DNA of 64,000 nt from Solidesulfovibrio alcoholivorans DSM 5433 (GCF_000702665.1 NZ_JNJA01000002.1:248001-312000), one strand, 5' to 3'. Positions 42,263 to 52,377 are shown, counted from the stretch's first letter. Numbers and translations are program-made. Notes: generated from the letters alone by a model not told the origin.

Positions 42263-43093
42263 ATGTTCAATATTTGTTTCGCCAGCCGGGAATCCGTGCC
42301 GTATTTCGCCGAGGTCGCGCGGTTGTTGCAGTACAGCCTGGATGACCTGGGCCATTCCTGCCGCGTTTCGGTGGGCGAGGTCGCGCACGGGGCCGTCAAC
42401 ATCCTGCTCGATTACCATAAGATCCGCAACGGGGAAGTGCTGTACGGCTACCGCTACGTGCCGTTTCAGCTGGAACAGCTTGCGGACGCGGCGTTCTCCC
42501 TGCACGAGGAACGCCTCGAGCTTTTGCGCAATGCGTTTTGCATCTGGGAATACTCCGCCGTCAACATGGCGCATCTGCAACCCTACGGACTGCCCGTGCT
42601 GCATCTGCCCGTCGGCTGGCATCCCCGGCTGGATATGCTCGACCACGACGCGCCGAAAGACATCGACGTGCTTTTCTACGGGTTCGTCAACGAGCGGCGT
42701 AAGCGGGTTCTGGACGCGCTTGCAAACGCCGACGTCAACCTGCGTGTGCTGCAAGGGGTATTCGGCCGGGAGCGCGACGCGTGCATCGAACGCGCCAAGC
42801 TTGTGCTCAATCTGCATTACTACGAAACTGGCATCCTGGAGACCGTGCGCCTTTCCTACCTGCTCAATAATGGCGTGTGCGTGCTGACCGAACAGGCGCC
42901 GGACAATCCGCTTGCGCGCCTGGGGTTGGCCACGGCTCCCTTCGGGAAGCTCGTGCCCGCCTGCTTGCGGCTTTTGGAAAAAGACGACGCGCGCCGGGAA
43001 ATCGCCAGCCGCAACAGCCGGCGCTTCGCCCGGGAATGGGACATGCGCCGTCTGCTGCGCCCCGTGCTCGCGGCCATGGCGGCCCGAGGGTAG
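42263..43093 (+). CDS. Glycosyltransferase-like protein (CgeB/GT4-type C-terminal fold)
   Basis: A 276-residue protein. The C-terminal part has features of CgeB-like glycosyltransferases: KDIDVLFYGFVNERRKRVLD, VLQGVFGRERDACIERAKLV, LNLHYYETGILETVRLSYLL and NGVCVLTEQAPDNP, where the Glu residues of the LET and TEQ stretches would lie near the nucleotide sugar. The N-terminal domain is short. It could add sugars to surface structures, but donor and acceptor are unknown. No polysaccharide cluster surrounds it. The start at 42263 follows GGGAGGGGCC. Confidence 0.72.
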   Translation: MFNICFASRESVPYFAEVARLLQYSLDDLGHSCRVSVGEVAHGAVNILLDYHKIRNGEVLYGYRYVPFQLEQLADAAFSLHEERLELLRNAFCIWEYSAVNMAHLQPYGLPVLHLPVGWHPRLDMLDHDAPKDIDVLFYGFVNERRKRVLDALANADVNLRVLQGVFGRERDACIERAKLVLNLHYYETGILETVRLSYLLNNGVCVLTEQAPDNPLARLGLATAPFGKLVPACLRLLEKDDARREIASRNSRRFAREWDMRRLLRPVLAAMAARG

Positions 43094-43228
43094 CGCGACC
43101 AGGACCGTATGGGAAAAGCCCCCAGGCGTAGCTGACAGCAGGACGGCGAGGCGGGGGGAGAGAGAAACGGCGGGGCACCGAAGGGCCTGGAACGCGCGCG
43201 AAGCCGTGCGGCCGGTCGGCGCAAACGA

Positions 43229-43258
43229 CAAAAAGCGGGACCGCCAAAGCGGCCCCGC
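43229..43258 (-). terminator. Intrinsic terminator of the rplM-rpsI operon
   Basis: On the minus strand GCGGGGCCGC and GCGGTCCCGC form a 10-bp stem with one wobble pair, followed by TTTTTG. It lies just after the rpsI stop. Confidence 0.85.
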
Positions 43259-43286
43259 CGTAGATGCGTTGGTATCCCCGCGCGGA

Positions 43287-43679
43287 TTAACGCTTCGAGT
43301 ACTGGAAGCGGGCGCGGGCGCCGCGCTGGCCGTACTTCTTGCGTTCCTTCTCGCGGGAATCGCGGGTGAGCAGGCCGGCTTTTTTGAGCACGCCGCGCAG
43401 CTCCGGGTCGAGGGAGCACAGGGCGCGGGAAATGCCGTGGCGCACGGCCTCGGCCTGGCCGGTCATGCCGCCGCCGGCGACGTTGACCTTCACGTCCACC
43501 CGGCCGTCGAGCTTGGCCAGCACCAGGGCCTGGCGCACGATGGAAAGCAGGGTGGGACGGGGAAAATATTCCTCGAAAGGACGGTCATTGACCAGGATGC
43601 GGCCATTGCCCTTGTACAGGCGGGTGCGGGCCACGGCGGACTTGCGGCGTCCGGTGCCGTAGTAGAATTCGTCGCTCAT
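43287..43679 (-). CDS. rpsI: 30S ribosomal protein S9
   Basis: A 130-residue protein of normal length. The family signature is clear: [20 protein letters not shown] at the start, [19 protein letters not shown] in the middle and the basic tail ending RARFQYSKR, which contacts P-site tRNA in the ribosome. It lies 21 bases downstream of rplM, the standard S9-L13 operon. Confidence 0.98.
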   Translation of the reverse strand: MSDEFYYGTGRRKSAVARTRLYKGNGRILVNDRPFEEYFPRPTLLSIVRQALVLAKLDGRVDVKVNVAGGGMTGQAEAVRHGISRALCSLDPELRGVLKKAGLLTRDSREKERKKYGQRGARARFQYSKR

Positions 43680-43700
43680 CGTTTGTCTCCGCGTGGCGGG

Positions 43701-44129
43701 TTACACGTCGAGGGTTTCAGGCTTCTGAGCCTCGTGGGGGTGGGCCTCGCCGGCGTAGACCTTGAGCTTTTTGAGCATGGCCCGGCCGAGACGGTTTTTC
43801 GGCAGCATGCCGCGCACGGCCTTGCGGATGACCTCTTCGGGCTTCTTCGCCAGCATGTCGCGCAGGGAAGTTTCCTTGAGGCCGCCGATCCACCCGGAAT
43901 GACGATAGTATTTCTTCTGGTCCAGCTTGCGGCCGGTGGTGAGCACCTTGGCGGCGTTGACCACGACGATGCAGTCGCCGGTGTCCAGGTGGGGGCAGTA
44001 TTCCGCCTTGTGCTTGCCGCGCAGGCGCACGGCCACGGCCGTGGCCAGACGGCCGAGGATCTTGTCCGAGGCGTCGACCACGAACCAGTTGCGGGTAATA
44101 TCTTTGGGCGTCGGGCTAAACGTTTTCAT
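43701..44129 (-). CDS. rplM: 50S ribosomal protein L13
   Basis: A 142-residue protein of normal length with the L13 motifs [42 protein letters not shown] and [12 protein letters not shown]. It is the first gene of the rplM-rpsI operon, with a GAGGAGCCGTC leader before the ATG and a good sigma-70 promoter about 35 bases upstream. Confidence 0.98.
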   Translation of the reverse strand: MKTFSPTPKDITRNWFVVDASDKILGRLATAVAVRLRGKHKAEYCPHLDTGDCIVVVNAAKVLTTGRKLDQKKYYRHSGWIGGLKETSLRDMLAKKPEEVIRKAVRGMLPKNRLGRAMLKKLKVYAGEAHPHEAQKPETLDV

Positions 44130-44161
44130 GACGGCTCCTCTGAGTTGCTCGAAAGAGGAAC

Positions 44162-44190
44162 CGTATAAGCGGCGTGGGGGGGATAGTCAA
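44162..44190 (-). promoter_or_regulatory. Sigma-70 promoter of rplM-rpsI
   Basis: On the minus strand TTGACT (44190-44185), a 17-base spacer and TATACG (44167-44162). The predicted start site is about 25 bases before the rplM ATG. Confidence 0.65.
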
Positions 44191-44353
44191 GACTTTTTTC
44201 CGATTGGAACGTCCGGGCAGCCGTCCGCGGATGCTCTGCCCATGCGCGGGCCTGCCGTCAGGGCGCGGTCGTCCGGGGAGGTGCCCAGGGAGGTTGCCCA
44301 CGGCCGCGGGGCGGGCTAGACTGCCGGGCACGCCGCATCGCCAGGGAGCCCTC

Positions 44354-45610
44354 ATGGTCAGCGTCCGCAAAAGCCTTCTCCAACTGCTCTTCGCCGGTTC
44401 CTTCATGAAACGCTGGAACGACAAGCACCGTTCCATGGACCTTGTGGAGGTGGACAAGCAGGCCCATAAGATGATGGTCGCCTGGATGCTCTACGAGCGC
44501 AACAGCGCCCATTTGAGCCTGCCGGAAAAACTGGGGCTGGGGCTCGAGATCGTCGAGGGGGGGCTGTTCGAATACCTCTACCGGCTGGTTATCACCGACA
44601 TCAAGCCACCGGTTTTCTACAAGATCAAGGCCAATCCCGACCATTATGCGCAGCTGACGGCCTGGGTGCTCGGGCAGCTCGAACCGCGCGTGCGCGAACT
44701 CGGCGACGACCTCTGGGGCAGGCTTGCGGCCTATCTCGCCGTGCCCGAATCCGACGCTCCGGCGCGACGCATCCTCGACGCCGCCCACCTCTATGCCAGC
44801 GGCTGGGAATATTCGCTGATCAAGCGTGACAACCCCTGGGACGACGAACTGCTCGACATCGAGTCGTCGTTCACCGGCGGACTGGCCCGGTTCGCGGACC
44901 TTTCCGGCGTGCCGGACCTGGCTGACGGGCTTTTCGCTGGCAAGAAGACCGCGCTCGGGCATTTCGCGAGGCTCCTCGGGCAACTGCGCTTCCAGACTCG
45001 CTGGTCCCAGACGCCGCGCATCCCGGAAACCTCCGTGCTCGGGCACATGTTCCTGGTCGCGGCCTACGCCTACTTCTTCAGCCTGGCCGTGGACGCCTGC
45101 CCGGCGCGCCGGCTCAACAACTTCTTCGCCGGCCTCGTTCACGACATGCCGGAACTGCTCACCCGCGACATCATCTCGCCGGTCAAGCAATCCGTGGCCC
45201 CCCTGGGCGGCATGATCAAGGCATACGAGCAGGCGGAACTGGAGCGGCGCGTCTTTTCCGTGCTGCGCCGTGGCGGCTGCGCCGACCTCGCCGACCGGCT
45301 CGGCTATCTGCTCGGCATGGACGTGGGCTCGGAATTCCACGAATCCGTGCGCGAGGCGGACGGCGCGCGGCGCGTGAGCCCGCAGGAACTCCACGAGCGT
45401 TGCAACCTGGACGCGCTCGACCCCAAGGACGGCGAGCTGCTCAAGGTCTGCGACAGTCTGGCCGCCTTCATCGAAGCCTATACGGCGCTGCGAAACGGTA
45501 TCAACTCCGACCAGCTCCAGGGTGCGGTCTGGCGCCTGCGCAACAAGTACGCCAGCACCGTGCTCTTCGACCGCGTGCACGTCGGCGCGCTGCTGGCGGA
45601 TTTCGACTGA
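44354..45610 (+). CDS. HD-domain phosphohydrolase, YfbR-like
   Basis: A 418-residue protein. The central part has an HD-type metal-dependent hydrolase signature: PRIPETSVLGHMFLVAAYAY supplies one His, NNFFAGLVHDMPELLTRDII the HD pair and a downstream Glu/Asp, and a later Asp lies in LLKVCDSLAAFIEAY. This pattern resembles YfbR-type 5'-nucleotidases and related HD enzymes. The N-terminal ~210 residues are helical and unrecognised. It is not HD-GYP. The ATG at 44354 follows AGGGAG. It lies divergent from rplM. Confidence 0.78.
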   Translation: MVSVRKSLLQLLFAGSFMKRWNDKHRSMDLVEVDKQAHKMMVAWMLYERNSAHLSLPEKLGLGLEIVEGGLFEYLYRLVITDIKPPVFYKIKANPDHYAQLTAWVLGQLEPRVRELGDDLWGRLAAYLAVPESDAPARRILDAAHLYASGWEYSLIKRDNPWDDELLDIESSFTGGLARFADLSGVPDLADGLFAGKKTALGHFARLLGQLRFQTRWSQTPRIPETSVLGHMFLVAAYAYFFSLAVDACPARRLNNFFAGLVHDMPELLTRDIISPVKQSVAPLGGMIKAYEQAELERRVFSVLRRGGCADLADRLGYLLGMDVGSEFHESVREADGARRVSPQELHERCNLDALDPKDGELLKVCDSLAAFIEAYTALRNGINSDQLQGAVWRLRNKYASTVLFDRVHVGALLADFD

Positions 45611-45631
45611 GCCGCTTTCCCGGACGCCGCG

Positions 45632-46189
45632 CTACGCGCTGCCCTGGTTTTGCGCCATCTGCTGCGCGAGAAATACCGCGCGGGCCTGCTTGAGCTGTTC
45701 GAGTTCCGCGTACCGCGGGTCCCTTCGCATCGCCGCGTCATCGACCGTCACTTTGGGCTGGGGAACGGCGTTGAACGCACTCTGCGACATCGCCGTCGAC
45801 GCGGTGACGATGGACCCGTGCACGGCTGCGGCAATTTTTTCAGCCCGCGCCCGGGCGAGCAACGGGCCGCTTGTTACGCCGGCGCTGGCGTCGGCGCTTT
45901 CGATGGCGTCGGCGCAGGCATCCCCCATCGCGTTCGAGGTCTCGACGAAGCCGTGGTTGTCGATTGTGGCGATCACCTTTCCGTTCACGACGATGTCCGC
46001 GTATTTCGCATACGTCGGATTACGCGACGTGTCCGGATGTTGGGAATATTCCAGTTCGAGCATCTCCTTTTTCGCAGTCATGATCTGTTGGAAAAGGTCT
46101 TCGGGCGCTTCGGCAAGCGGCACCGCTTCGAGTGTGGCGTTTATGGGACGTACGGAGGAAAGATCGATGCGATTACCAGCGTCGGACAT
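45632..46189 (-). CDS. Conserved-looking protein of unknown function
   Basis: A 185-residue protein without signal peptide or membrane segment. It has alternating polar and Ala-rich helices (LFQQIMTAKKEMLELEYSQH, then KIAAAVHGSIVTASTAMSQS) and a short beta stretch (ADIVVNGKVIATIDNHGFVE). The C-terminus (DPRYAELEQLKQARAVFLAQ) may be coiled. I do not recognise it. The ATG at 46189 follows AGGGAG, giving MSDAGNRIDLSS. It is convergent with the HD gene and leaves only 21 bases between stops. Confidence 0.65.
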   Translation of the reverse strand: MSDAGNRIDLSSVRPINATLEAVPLAEAPEDLFQQIMTAKKEMLELEYSQHPDTSRNPTYAKYADIVVNGKVIATIDNHGFVETSNAMGDACADAIESADASAGVTSGPLLARARAEKIAAAVHGSIVTASTAMSQSAFNAVPQPKVTVDDAAMRRDPRYAELEQLKQARAVFLAQQMAQNQGSA

Positions 46190-46544
46190 GGCAAAATACT
46201 CCCTTGCTTTGTGTCTATGCAATACGCCTAGCAAAGGGCATGCCTTGTCCGCGATGCATGGGGGTATCCCTGAAGGGATTGCGCCGGAGATGCCGCAGGG
46301 CTCGTCTGCTCGGATGCCGGACGGCCAAAATTCCCCCCGTAGGGGGCCGCCAGCCTGGAGGAATACGCAACAAGCAGGACTGCGTCATGCCCGCGGCGAA
46401 TGAGAGGGCAAACGAGACGGGATTTACGCCAACGACGTGGCGGCGGTGCTGCTGCCCCTGATCTGAAGCGGGGGTTCGAGGCGGACGCCCCGGCGCGGGA
46501 GAACGCGCCGGAGCATCCTTTCTGACCGCGTAGCGGCGTCGCGG
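46190..46544. other. Gene-free region downstream of the malic enzyme gene
   Basis: 355 bases with no gene I can support. A GC-rich stem (GCCCCGGCGCG at 46487-46497 with CGCGCCGGAGC at 46504-46514, one mismatch) lies just after the malic enzyme stop on the minus strand and may end the long dct-frd-fum-nfn operon. Promoter elements for the unrecognised minus-strand gene would lie near 46200-46260, but none is clear. Confidence 0.45.
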
Positions 46545-47864
46545 TTAGAAATCGTAGTTGTAGGTCGCGACGTAGGCGTCGATGCGCTTGTGCGAAGCGT
46601 CGATGCGGGCGCGCAGGTCCTTCTTGTACTGTTCCAGGTCGATGGCGTGCTTGGCCACGCCGGTGTCCATGGCGGCCTTGGCCACGGCCGGGGCCTCCCA
46701 TTCGAGCATGCGGAAGTCCAGGGCCTTGGGGATGATGTAGTCGATGCCGAACTTCACGTCCTTTTCGCCGTACATGTCCATGACCTCGGACGGCACCGGC
46801 TCCTTGGCCAGCGCGGCCAGGGACTTGGCCGCGGCCAGCTTCATCTCCTCGTTGATCTTCTTGGAGCCGACGTCGAGGGCGCCGCGGAAGATGAACGGGA
46901 AGCCGGAGACGTTGTTGACCTGGTTGGGGAAGTCCGAGCGGCCGGTGCCCATGATGGCGTCGGGACGGGCTTCCTTGGCCTCGTAGTAGCCGATCTCCGG
47001 ATCGGGGTTGGCCATGGCGAAGATGATCGGGCTTTTGGCCATGCTCTTGACCATGTCCGGGGACACGAGGCCCTTCTTGGACAGGCCCAGGAACACGTCG
47101 GCGTCCTTGAACGCCTCGGCCAGGGAGCCGAAGGCGTGCTTCTGGGCGAACTGGGCCTTGGTCGGATGCAGGCCGGTGCGGCCGGTATTGATGTGGCCCT
47201 TGGAGTCGAACATGGCGATGTTGGCCGGATCGACGCCGAGGGCGACGTAGAACCGGGAGCAGGCGATGGCGGCCGCGCCCGCGCCGGAGACCACGATCTT
47301 GAGGTCCTCGATCTTCTTGCCGGCGATCTCCACGGCGTTCAATATGCCCGCGCCGGAGATGATGGCCGTGCCGTGCTGGTCGTCGTGGAAGACCGGGATG
47401 TCCATCATCTCGATCAGGCGCTGCTCGATCTCGAAGCACTCGGGGGCCTTGATGTCCTCGAGGTTGATGGCGCCGAAGGTCGGCTCGAGGAGCTTGACCG
47501 TCTCAATGACCTTCGCCGGGTCCTTGGTGGCGAGGTTGATGTCGTAGACGTCGATGTCGGCGAAGATCTTGAACAGCACGCCCTTGCCTTCCATGACCGG
47601 CTTGCCGGCCTTGGGGCCGATGTCGCCGAGGCCGAGGACGGCCGTGCCGTTGGAGACCACGGCCACCAGGTTGCCCCGGTTGGTGTACTTCCACACATTT
47701 TCCGGATCGGCGGCGATCTCGAGGCACGCCTGGGCCACGCCCGGGGAATAGGCCAGGGAGAGGTCCTTCTGATTGCGGCAGGGCTTGATCGGCACGGTCT
47801 CGATTTTGCCGGTGCGCCAGACGGAATGGTATTTGAGCGCTTCTTCCTTGGTGAAAAGGGCCAT
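46545..47864 (-). CDS. Malic enzyme (NAD(P)-dependent, short form)
   Basis: A 439-residue oxidative malate decarboxylase that makes pyruvate, CO2 and NAD(P)H. Motifs: [16 protein letters not shown] with the catalytic Tyr, [20 protein letters not shown], the metal site in [17 protein letters not shown], the nucleotide-binding [17 protein letters not shown] and [14 protein letters not shown]. It lacks the phosphotransacetylase-like extension of MaeB-type enzymes. Cofactor preference cannot be read with certainty, but the neighbouring NfnAB suggests NADPH. It is the last gene of the minus-strand operon, 28 bases after nfnB. GAGGAG precedes the ATG. Confidence 0.93.
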   Translation of the reverse strand: MALFTKEEALKYHSVWRTGKIETVPIKPCRNQKDLSLAYSPGVAQACLEIAADPENVWKYTNRGNLVAVVSNGTAVLGLGDIGPKAGKPVMEGKGVLFKIFADIDVYDINLATKDPAKVIETVKLLEPTFGAINLEDIKAPECFEIEQRLIEMMDIPVFHDDQHGTAIISGAGILNAVEIAGKKIEDLKIVVSGAGAAAIACSRFYVALGVDPANIAMFDSKGHINTGRTGLHPTKAQFAQKHAFGSLAEAFKDADVFLGLSKKGLVSPDMVKSMAKSPIIFAMANPDPEIGYYEAKEARPDAIMGTGRSDFPNQVNNVSGFPFIFRGALDVGSKKINEEMKLAAAKSLAALAKEPVPSEVMDMYGEKDVKFGIDYIIPKALDFRMLEWEAPAVAKAAMDTGVAKHAIDLEQYKKDLRARIDASHKRIDAYVATYNYDF

Positions 47865-47892
47865 GTGTGGTCTCCTCGTATTGGGTTGTGCT

Positions 47893-49371
47893 CTATGCGT
47901 CGGCGGGATCATCCGCCGTTTGGGCCGAGGGCGGGTCGGCCGCGGCCGCGCCGAGCAGGCGTTCGGCGATGGCTTTGGCCGCGCGGCGGCCGGCGCCCAT
48001 GGCCGAAATGACCGTGGCCGCGCCGGTGACAATGTCGCCGCCGGCGAAAACATTGGGAATCGAGGTTTCGCCCGTGGCGGCATCGGCGACGATGTAGCCG
48101 CGGCGGTACGTTTCCAGGCCCGGCGTGGTCTGGCTGATGAGCGGATTGGCCCCGGTGCCGACGGCCACGATGGCCATGTCGGCGTTAAGGACGCAGGTGT
48201 CGCCCTGGCAGGCCACGGGCGCGCAACGCCCGGAGGCGTCGGGCTCGCCGAGCATCATTTTCTGCATCACGATCTGCTTGAGCCGGCCGTTTTCGTCCCC
48301 GATAAATTCCAGGGGGGCGTTTAAGCACAGGATCTCGAGCCCTTCCTCCTTGGCGTGGTGGAGTTCCTCCAGCCGGCAAGGCATCTCGTGTTCCGTGCGC
48401 CGGTAGGCGAGCGACACCTTTTCCGCGCCCAGGCGCATGGCCGTGCGGGCCGAATCCATGGCCACGTTGCCGCCGCCGAAGACGACGACGTGCCTGGCCG
48501 GGAAGGTCGGGGTGTCGGCGGCCGGGAACTTGTAGGCCCGGCCCAGGTTGACGCGCGTCAGGTACTCGTTGGCCGAGAACACGCCGATCAGGTTTTCGCC
48601 GGGGATGCCGAGAAAACGCGGCAGCCCGGCCCCGACGCCGATGAAGACGGCATTGTAGCCCGCTTCCAGCAGTTCCGGCACGGTGATGGTCTTGCCGCCG
48701 ACCCAGTTGGTGCGAAATTCCACACCCAGCGCCTTCATGGCGTCGACTTCCTGGCGCACCACGGCCTTGGGCAGCCGGAATTCCGGGATGCCGTAGACGA
48801 GGACGCCGCCGACTTCGTGCAAGGCCTCGAACACCGTGACCGGGATGCCGCGCGCGGCCAGGTAGCCGGCGCAGGTGAGGCTCGACGGTCCCGAGCCGAT
48901 GCAGGCGACCTTCAGGTCGTCGCGGGCCATGGCGCAGGCCGGCCCGCCGGTGACGGTGTCGCAGGCGGACTTGGCCAGGTAGGTGTCGGCCACGAACCGC
49001 TCCAGGCGGCCGATGGCCACAGGCTCGCCCTTCTTGCCGAGGATGCAGGAACCCTCGCACTGGTTTTCCTGGGGACAGACCCGGCCGCAGACCGCGGGCA
49101 GGGAGTTGGTTTCGCGCAATACCGCGTAGGCGGCGTCGTGGTCGCCGGCCGCAATCTGTTTGATGAACCCCGGGATGTCGATCTCCACGGGGCAGCCCTT
49201 GCGGCAGGCGGGTTTCTTGCATTGCAGGCAGCGCGCCGCCTCGGCCGCGGCCATTTCGGCCGTGTAGCCGAGGGCCACTTCCTCGAAGTTGCGCGCGCGG
49301 ACCCCGGGGTCCTGTTCCGGCATGGCGGTGCGGGGGGTCTTCGCTTTCTTACTTGGAGCATTGGCAGACAT
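47893..49371 (-). CDS. nfnB: NfnAB large subunit (NADH-dependent ferredoxin:NADP+ oxidoreductase, subunit B)
   Basis: A 492-residue iron-sulphur flavoprotein related to the glutamate synthase small subunit. The N-terminal domain has two Cys clusters for [4Fe-4S] centres ([14 protein letters not shown] and [15 protein letters not shown]). FAD motif [16 protein letters not shown] and NADPH motif [16 protein letters not shown] follow; [17 protein letters not shown] ends the FAD site. Paired with NfnA it bifurcates electrons between NADPH, NADH and ferredoxin. Glutamate synthase small subunit is the alternative, but no gltB is near and NfnA overlaps it by 23 bp. AGGAAAAGCC precedes the ATG at 49371. 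Confidence 0.9.
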   Translation of the reverse strand: MSANAPSKKAKTPRTAMPEQDPGVRARNFEEVALGYTAEMAAAEAARCLQCKKPACRKGCPVEIDIPGFIKQIAAGDHDAAYAVLRETNSLPAVCGRVCPQENQCEGSCILGKKGEPVAIGRLERFVADTYLAKSACDTVTGGPACAMARDDLKVACIGSGPSSLTCAGYLAARGIPVTVFEALHEVGGVLVYGIPEFRLPKAVVRQEVDAMKALGVEFRTNWVGGKTITVPELLEAGYNAVFIGVGAGLPRFLGIPGENLIGVFSANEYLTRVNLGRAYKFPAADTPTFPARHVVVFGGGNVAMDSARTAMRLGAEKVSLAYRRTEHEMPCRLEELHHAKEEGLEILCLNAPLEFIGDENGRLKQIVMQKMMLGEPDASGRCAPVACQGDTCVLNADMAIVAVGTGANPLISQTTPGLETYRRGYIVADAATGETSIPNVFAGGDIVTGAATVISAMGAGRRAAKAIAERLLGAAAADPPSAQTADDPADA

Positions 49372-50203
49372 GGCTTTTCCTGAACTCCTCGTAAGAGATG
49401 CGTTCTTGTTCCTTGAAGGACGTAAGCCTTGCCGCAAGGCCGTCGAAGTCCACCAAGTGGCCGTCGAATTCCGGGCCGTCCACGCAGGCGAATTTCGTCT
49501 CGCCGCCCACGCCCACCCGGCACGCGCCGCACATGCCGATGCCGTCGACCATGATCGAGTTGAGGCTGACCGTGGTCTTGACCCCGAACGGCCGGGTGGC
49601 CTCGGCCACGGCCCGCATCATGGGCACGGGGCCGATGGCCACCACTTCGGCCACGGTCTTGTCCTGCGTCAGGCGCTCGACCAGGAGGTCCGTGACGAAC
49701 CCCTTGCGGCCGCAGCTGCCGTCGTTGGTGCTGATGAGGACCTCGGGACAGAAGGAGCACAGTTCGTCGCGGAACAGCAGCAGATCCTCGCAGCGCGCGC
49801 CGATGATCGTCACCACATGGTTGCCGGCCAGATGATGGCCCTTGGCGATGTGGTGCATGGCGGCGATCCCGGTGCCGCCGCCGACGCAGATGACGGGCCC
49901 GGAGAGCTTGTGGATCTCGGTGGGACGGCCCAGCGGTCCGCACACGTCGAGGATCTCGTCGCCGGCTTCCAGGGTGTCCAGATGGGCGGTGGTCTTGCCC
50001 ATGATGAGGTACACCAGGGTGATGCTGCCGGCCGACGTATCCGCGTCGGCGATGGTCAGGGGAATGCGTTCCCCGTCTTCCCAGACACGCAGGATCACGA
50101 AGTTGCCCGGCTTCGCCTTGGCGGCGATGTGCGGGGCTTCGATGACCAGTTCCGTGGTCTGGCCCGGGATGAGCCTTCGTTTGCGCAGGATGCGGCTTGA
50201 CAT
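49349..50203 (-). CDS. nfnA: NfnAB small subunit (subunit A, FNR-like with [2Fe-2S])
   Basis: A 284-residue ferredoxin-NADP reductase-like protein. The FAD-binding barrel (RIPLTIADADTSAGSITLVY) precedes the NAD-binding part (VCVGGGTGIAAMHHIAKGHH, EVVAIGPVPMMRAV). The C-terminus has the [2Fe-2S] ligands in GMCGACRVG and KFACVDGPEFD, with an Asp as in NfnA and SudB. It provides the NADH site of the bifurcating NfnAB complex. The 3' end overlaps nfnB, so both are co-translated. It lies 35 bases downstream of fumB. Confidence 0.9.
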   Translation of the reverse strand: MSSRILRKRRLIPGQTTELVIEAPHIAAKAKPGNFVILRVWEDGERIPLTIADADTSAGSITLVYLIMGKTTAHLDTLEAGDEILDVCGPLGRPTEIHKLSGPVICVGGGTGIAAMHHIAKGHHLAGNHVVTIIGARCEDLLLFRDELCSFCPEVLISTNDGSCGRKGFVTDLLVERLTQDKTVAEVVAIGPVPMMRAVAEATRPFGVKTTVSLNSIMVDGIGMCGACRVGVGGETKFACVDGPEFDGHLVDFDGLAARLTSFKEQERISYEEFRKSHVCQCSK

Positions 50204-50238
50204 GACAGGTGCTCCGCTGCGCGCCGAATCGGCGCGGC

Positions 50239-50781
50239 TTAGCCGAGGTTTGGCTTCACGTACAGCTCCCCGCCATGACAGTCGTTTATGACCAGAAGCG
50301 GGAAGTCCTTGACCGTCAACTCCCGTATGGCCTCTGGGCCGAGGTCCTCGTAGGCGAGGACCCTGGCGTCGGTGATGCGCTGGGACAGCAGTGCGCCGGC
50401 GCCGCCCGTGGCCCCCAGATACACCGCCTTATGCTCGCGCAGCGCCGCCTTGACGGCGTCGTTGCGCTTGCCCTTGCCGATGGAACCCTTAAGCCCCAGG
50501 GAGTGAAGCCTGGGAGCATAGGTGTCCATACGGTAACTGGTGGTGGGTCCGGCCGCGCCAATGGGACGCCCCGGAGGCGCGGGGGAGGGACCGACATAGT
50601 AGATGAGCGCGCCTTTCAGGTCAAAGGGCAGGGCGTTTCCGGCGTCAAGGGCCTCCACGAGACGCTTGTGGGCGGCGTCGCGGGCCGTGTAGATGTGGCC
50701 CGAGATGAAGACCACGTCGCCGGATTTGAGCTGCTCCACATCCGCGTCGGAAAGCGGGGTGGTCAGATGGTATTCGGCCAT
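50239..50781 (-). CDS. fumB: Fumarate hydratase class I, beta subunit
   Basis: A 180-residue beta subunit of the two-part, oxygen-sensitive class I fumarase. Motifs: LKSGDVVFISGHIYTARDAA, LIYYVGPSPAPPGRPIGAAG, GPTTSYRMD and YLGATGGAGALLS, all typical of the C-terminal half of class I fumarases. The ATG shares one base with the alpha-subunit stop (TAATG), and AAGGAGGT lies 9 bases upstream inside that gene, so the subunits are made together. The symbol marks the beta subunit and is not the E. coli single-chain FumB. Confidence 0.92.
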   Translation of the reverse strand: MAEYHLTTPLSDADVEQLKSGDVVFISGHIYTARDAAHKRLVEALDAGNALPFDLKGALIYYVGPSPAPPGRPIGAAGPTTSYRMDTYAPRLHSLGLKGSIGKGKRNDAVKAALREHKAVYLGATGGAGALLSQRITDARVLAYEDLGPEAIRELTVKDFPLLVINDCHGGELYVKPNLG

Positions 50782-51620
50782 TAGAAGATGACCTCCTTGT
50801 GGCGGGCGCTGTGGCACTGGATGTTGACGGCAAGGGGCAGGCTCGCCAGATGGCAGGGCGCGACCATGATCTTGACGCCAAGGCTCGTGGTCTTGCCGCC
50901 AAGGCCCATGGGGCCGATGCCCAGCATGTTGATCGCTTCGAGCAGCTCGTCCTCGAGCTTGGCAATCTCGGGATCGGGATGCCGGTCGTCGAGGGCGCGC
51001 ATGAGGGCCTTTTTGGAGTTGATGGCCGCGAGCTCGAAGTTGCCGCCGATGCCGACGCCGACGATGGTCGGCGGGCAGGGGTTGGGGCCGGCCTCGGCCA
51101 CCCTTCCCACCACGAATTCCTTGATGCCCTTCCAGCCCTGGGCCGGGGCGAGCATGGTCACGCGCGACATGTTCTCGGAACCGCCGCCCTTGGCCATCAT
51201 GCAGATTTTGAGCGCGTCCCCGGGCACGACGTCGAAGTGGATGATGGCCGGGGAGTTGTCACCGGTATTTTTGCGCGTGAAGGGGTCGCAGGAGGACTTG
51301 CGCAGGTAGCCGTCCTTGTAGCCCTTGACCATGCCGTCGTTGATGGCCTGCCTGAGGCTGCCGCCCTCCACCTTCACGTCCTCGCCGACCTCGACGAAGA
51401 AGACGCCGAGTCCGGTGTCCTGGCACAGCGGCAGGTTGGTGGTGCGGGAGAGTGCGGAGTTTTCCAGCAACTGGCGGAAGATCTCCTTGGCCGCCGGGGC
51501 TTCCTCGGCGGCGCTTCCGGCCTCGAAGGCGGCCTGGACGTCGGCGGGAAGCTCGTGGTTGGCCGCGATGCACATGCCGGCCACGGCTTCTGTGATATCG
51601 GATGCCTGGATCGTCTTCAT
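50781..51620 (-). CDS. fumA: Fumarate hydratase class I, alpha subunit
   Basis: A 279-residue alpha subunit carrying the [4Fe-4S] cluster. Cluster Cys residues lie in LPLCQDTGLGVFF (Cys66), NPCPPTIVGVGIGG and NIQCHSARHKE. The enzyme interconverts fumarate and malate in the cytoplasm. The tartrate dehydratase alpha subunit is a close relative; fumarase is favoured by the frd and malic enzyme neighbours. The gene starts one base after the frdB stop. The symbol marks the alpha subunit and is not the E. coli single-chain FumA. Confidence 0.92.
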   Translation of the reverse strand: MKTIQASDITEAVAGMCIAANHELPADVQAAFEAGSAAEEAPAAKEIFRQLLENSALSRTTNLPLCQDTGLGVFFVEVGEDVKVEGGSLRQAINDGMVKGYKDGYLRKSSCDPFTRKNTGDNSPAIIHFDVVPGDALKICMMAKGGGSENMSRVTMLAPAQGWKGIKEFVVGRVAEAGPNPCPPTIVGVGIGGNFELAAINSKKALMRALDDRHPDPEIAKLEDELLEAINMLGIGPMGLGGKTTSLGVKIMVAPCHLASLPLAVNIQCHSARHKEVIF

Positions 51621-51621
51621 G

Positions 51622-52377
51622 CTAGAAGTCCTTTTTGAGGAACTTGGGCAGGATGTTTTTGACGGCGGCCAGGGCCATTTTGCGGCGCAGCTTGCCGAGC
51701 TGTTCCTGGAGCGGGATCTCCTTGGGGCAGACGTCCTCGCAGGCTAAAAGGCCCATGCAGCCGAAGATGCCCTCGTCGGTGCCGACCACGTCGAAGTAGT
51801 CCTTCTCGGTGCGCTGGTCGCGCGGGTCGAGGATGAAGCGGGCGAGGCGATTGAGGGCCACCGCGCCGAGGAAGTCCTCGCGCATGAGCGCCGTGCCGCA
51901 GGCGGCGACGCAGCAACCGCATTCGATGCAGCGGTCGAGCTCGTAGATCTGCTCGGCCAGGGCGTTGTCCATGCGTTCTTCCTGGGCCTTGGGGTCGAAG
52001 ACCTTGTCGGTGTGCACCCAGGATTCCACCTTCTGGTACATGCCCCGGAACCAGGTGCCGGTATCGACGGAGAGGTCGCCGACCAGCTTGAAGACCGGCA
52101 GGGGCATGAGGGTGATCTCGTCCGGCAGGTCCTTGGTCTTGGTGTGGCAGGCCAGGCCCGGGCGGCCGTTAATGACCATGGCGCACGCGCCGCAGATGCC
52201 GGCGCGGCAGCAGAAGTCGAACATGAGGCTCGGGTCGAGCTCTTCGCGGATGCGGTTGAGCGCGATGAAAAGTGTCATGCGCTCGGTCTCGTCCAGGGTG
52301 AAGCGGTCCATGTGCGGCGACGAGGCCGTGTCCGCGGGGTTGTACCGGAATATATTGAATGTCAGCGTTCTGCCCAT
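51622..52377 (-). CDS. frdB: Fumarate reductase iron-sulphur subunit
   Basis: A 251-residue subunit with three Fe-S clusters. [2Fe-2S]: FCCRAGICGACAM plus GLAC. [4Fe-4S] and [3Fe-4S] sites share CIECGCCVAACG and CMGLLACEDVCPKEIP. It passes electrons between the cytochrome b (FrdC) and the flavoprotein (FrdA). AAGGAG lies before the ATG at 52377; an in-frame ATG further upstream would run towards the repeat and is not needed. It follows frdA after a 118-base gap holding a hairpin repeat. Confidence 0.93.
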   Translation of the reverse strand: MGRTLTFNIFRYNPADTASSPHMDRFTLDETERMTLFIALNRIREELDPSLMFDFCCRAGICGACAMVINGRPGLACHTKTKDLPDEITLMPLPVFKLVGDLSVDTGTWFRGMYQKVESWVHTDKVFDPKAQEERMDNALAEQIYELDRCIECGCCVAACGTALMREDFLGAVALNRLARFILDPRDQRTEKDYFDVVGTDEGIFGCMGLLACEDVCPKEIPLQEQLGKLRRKMALAAVKNILPKFLKKDF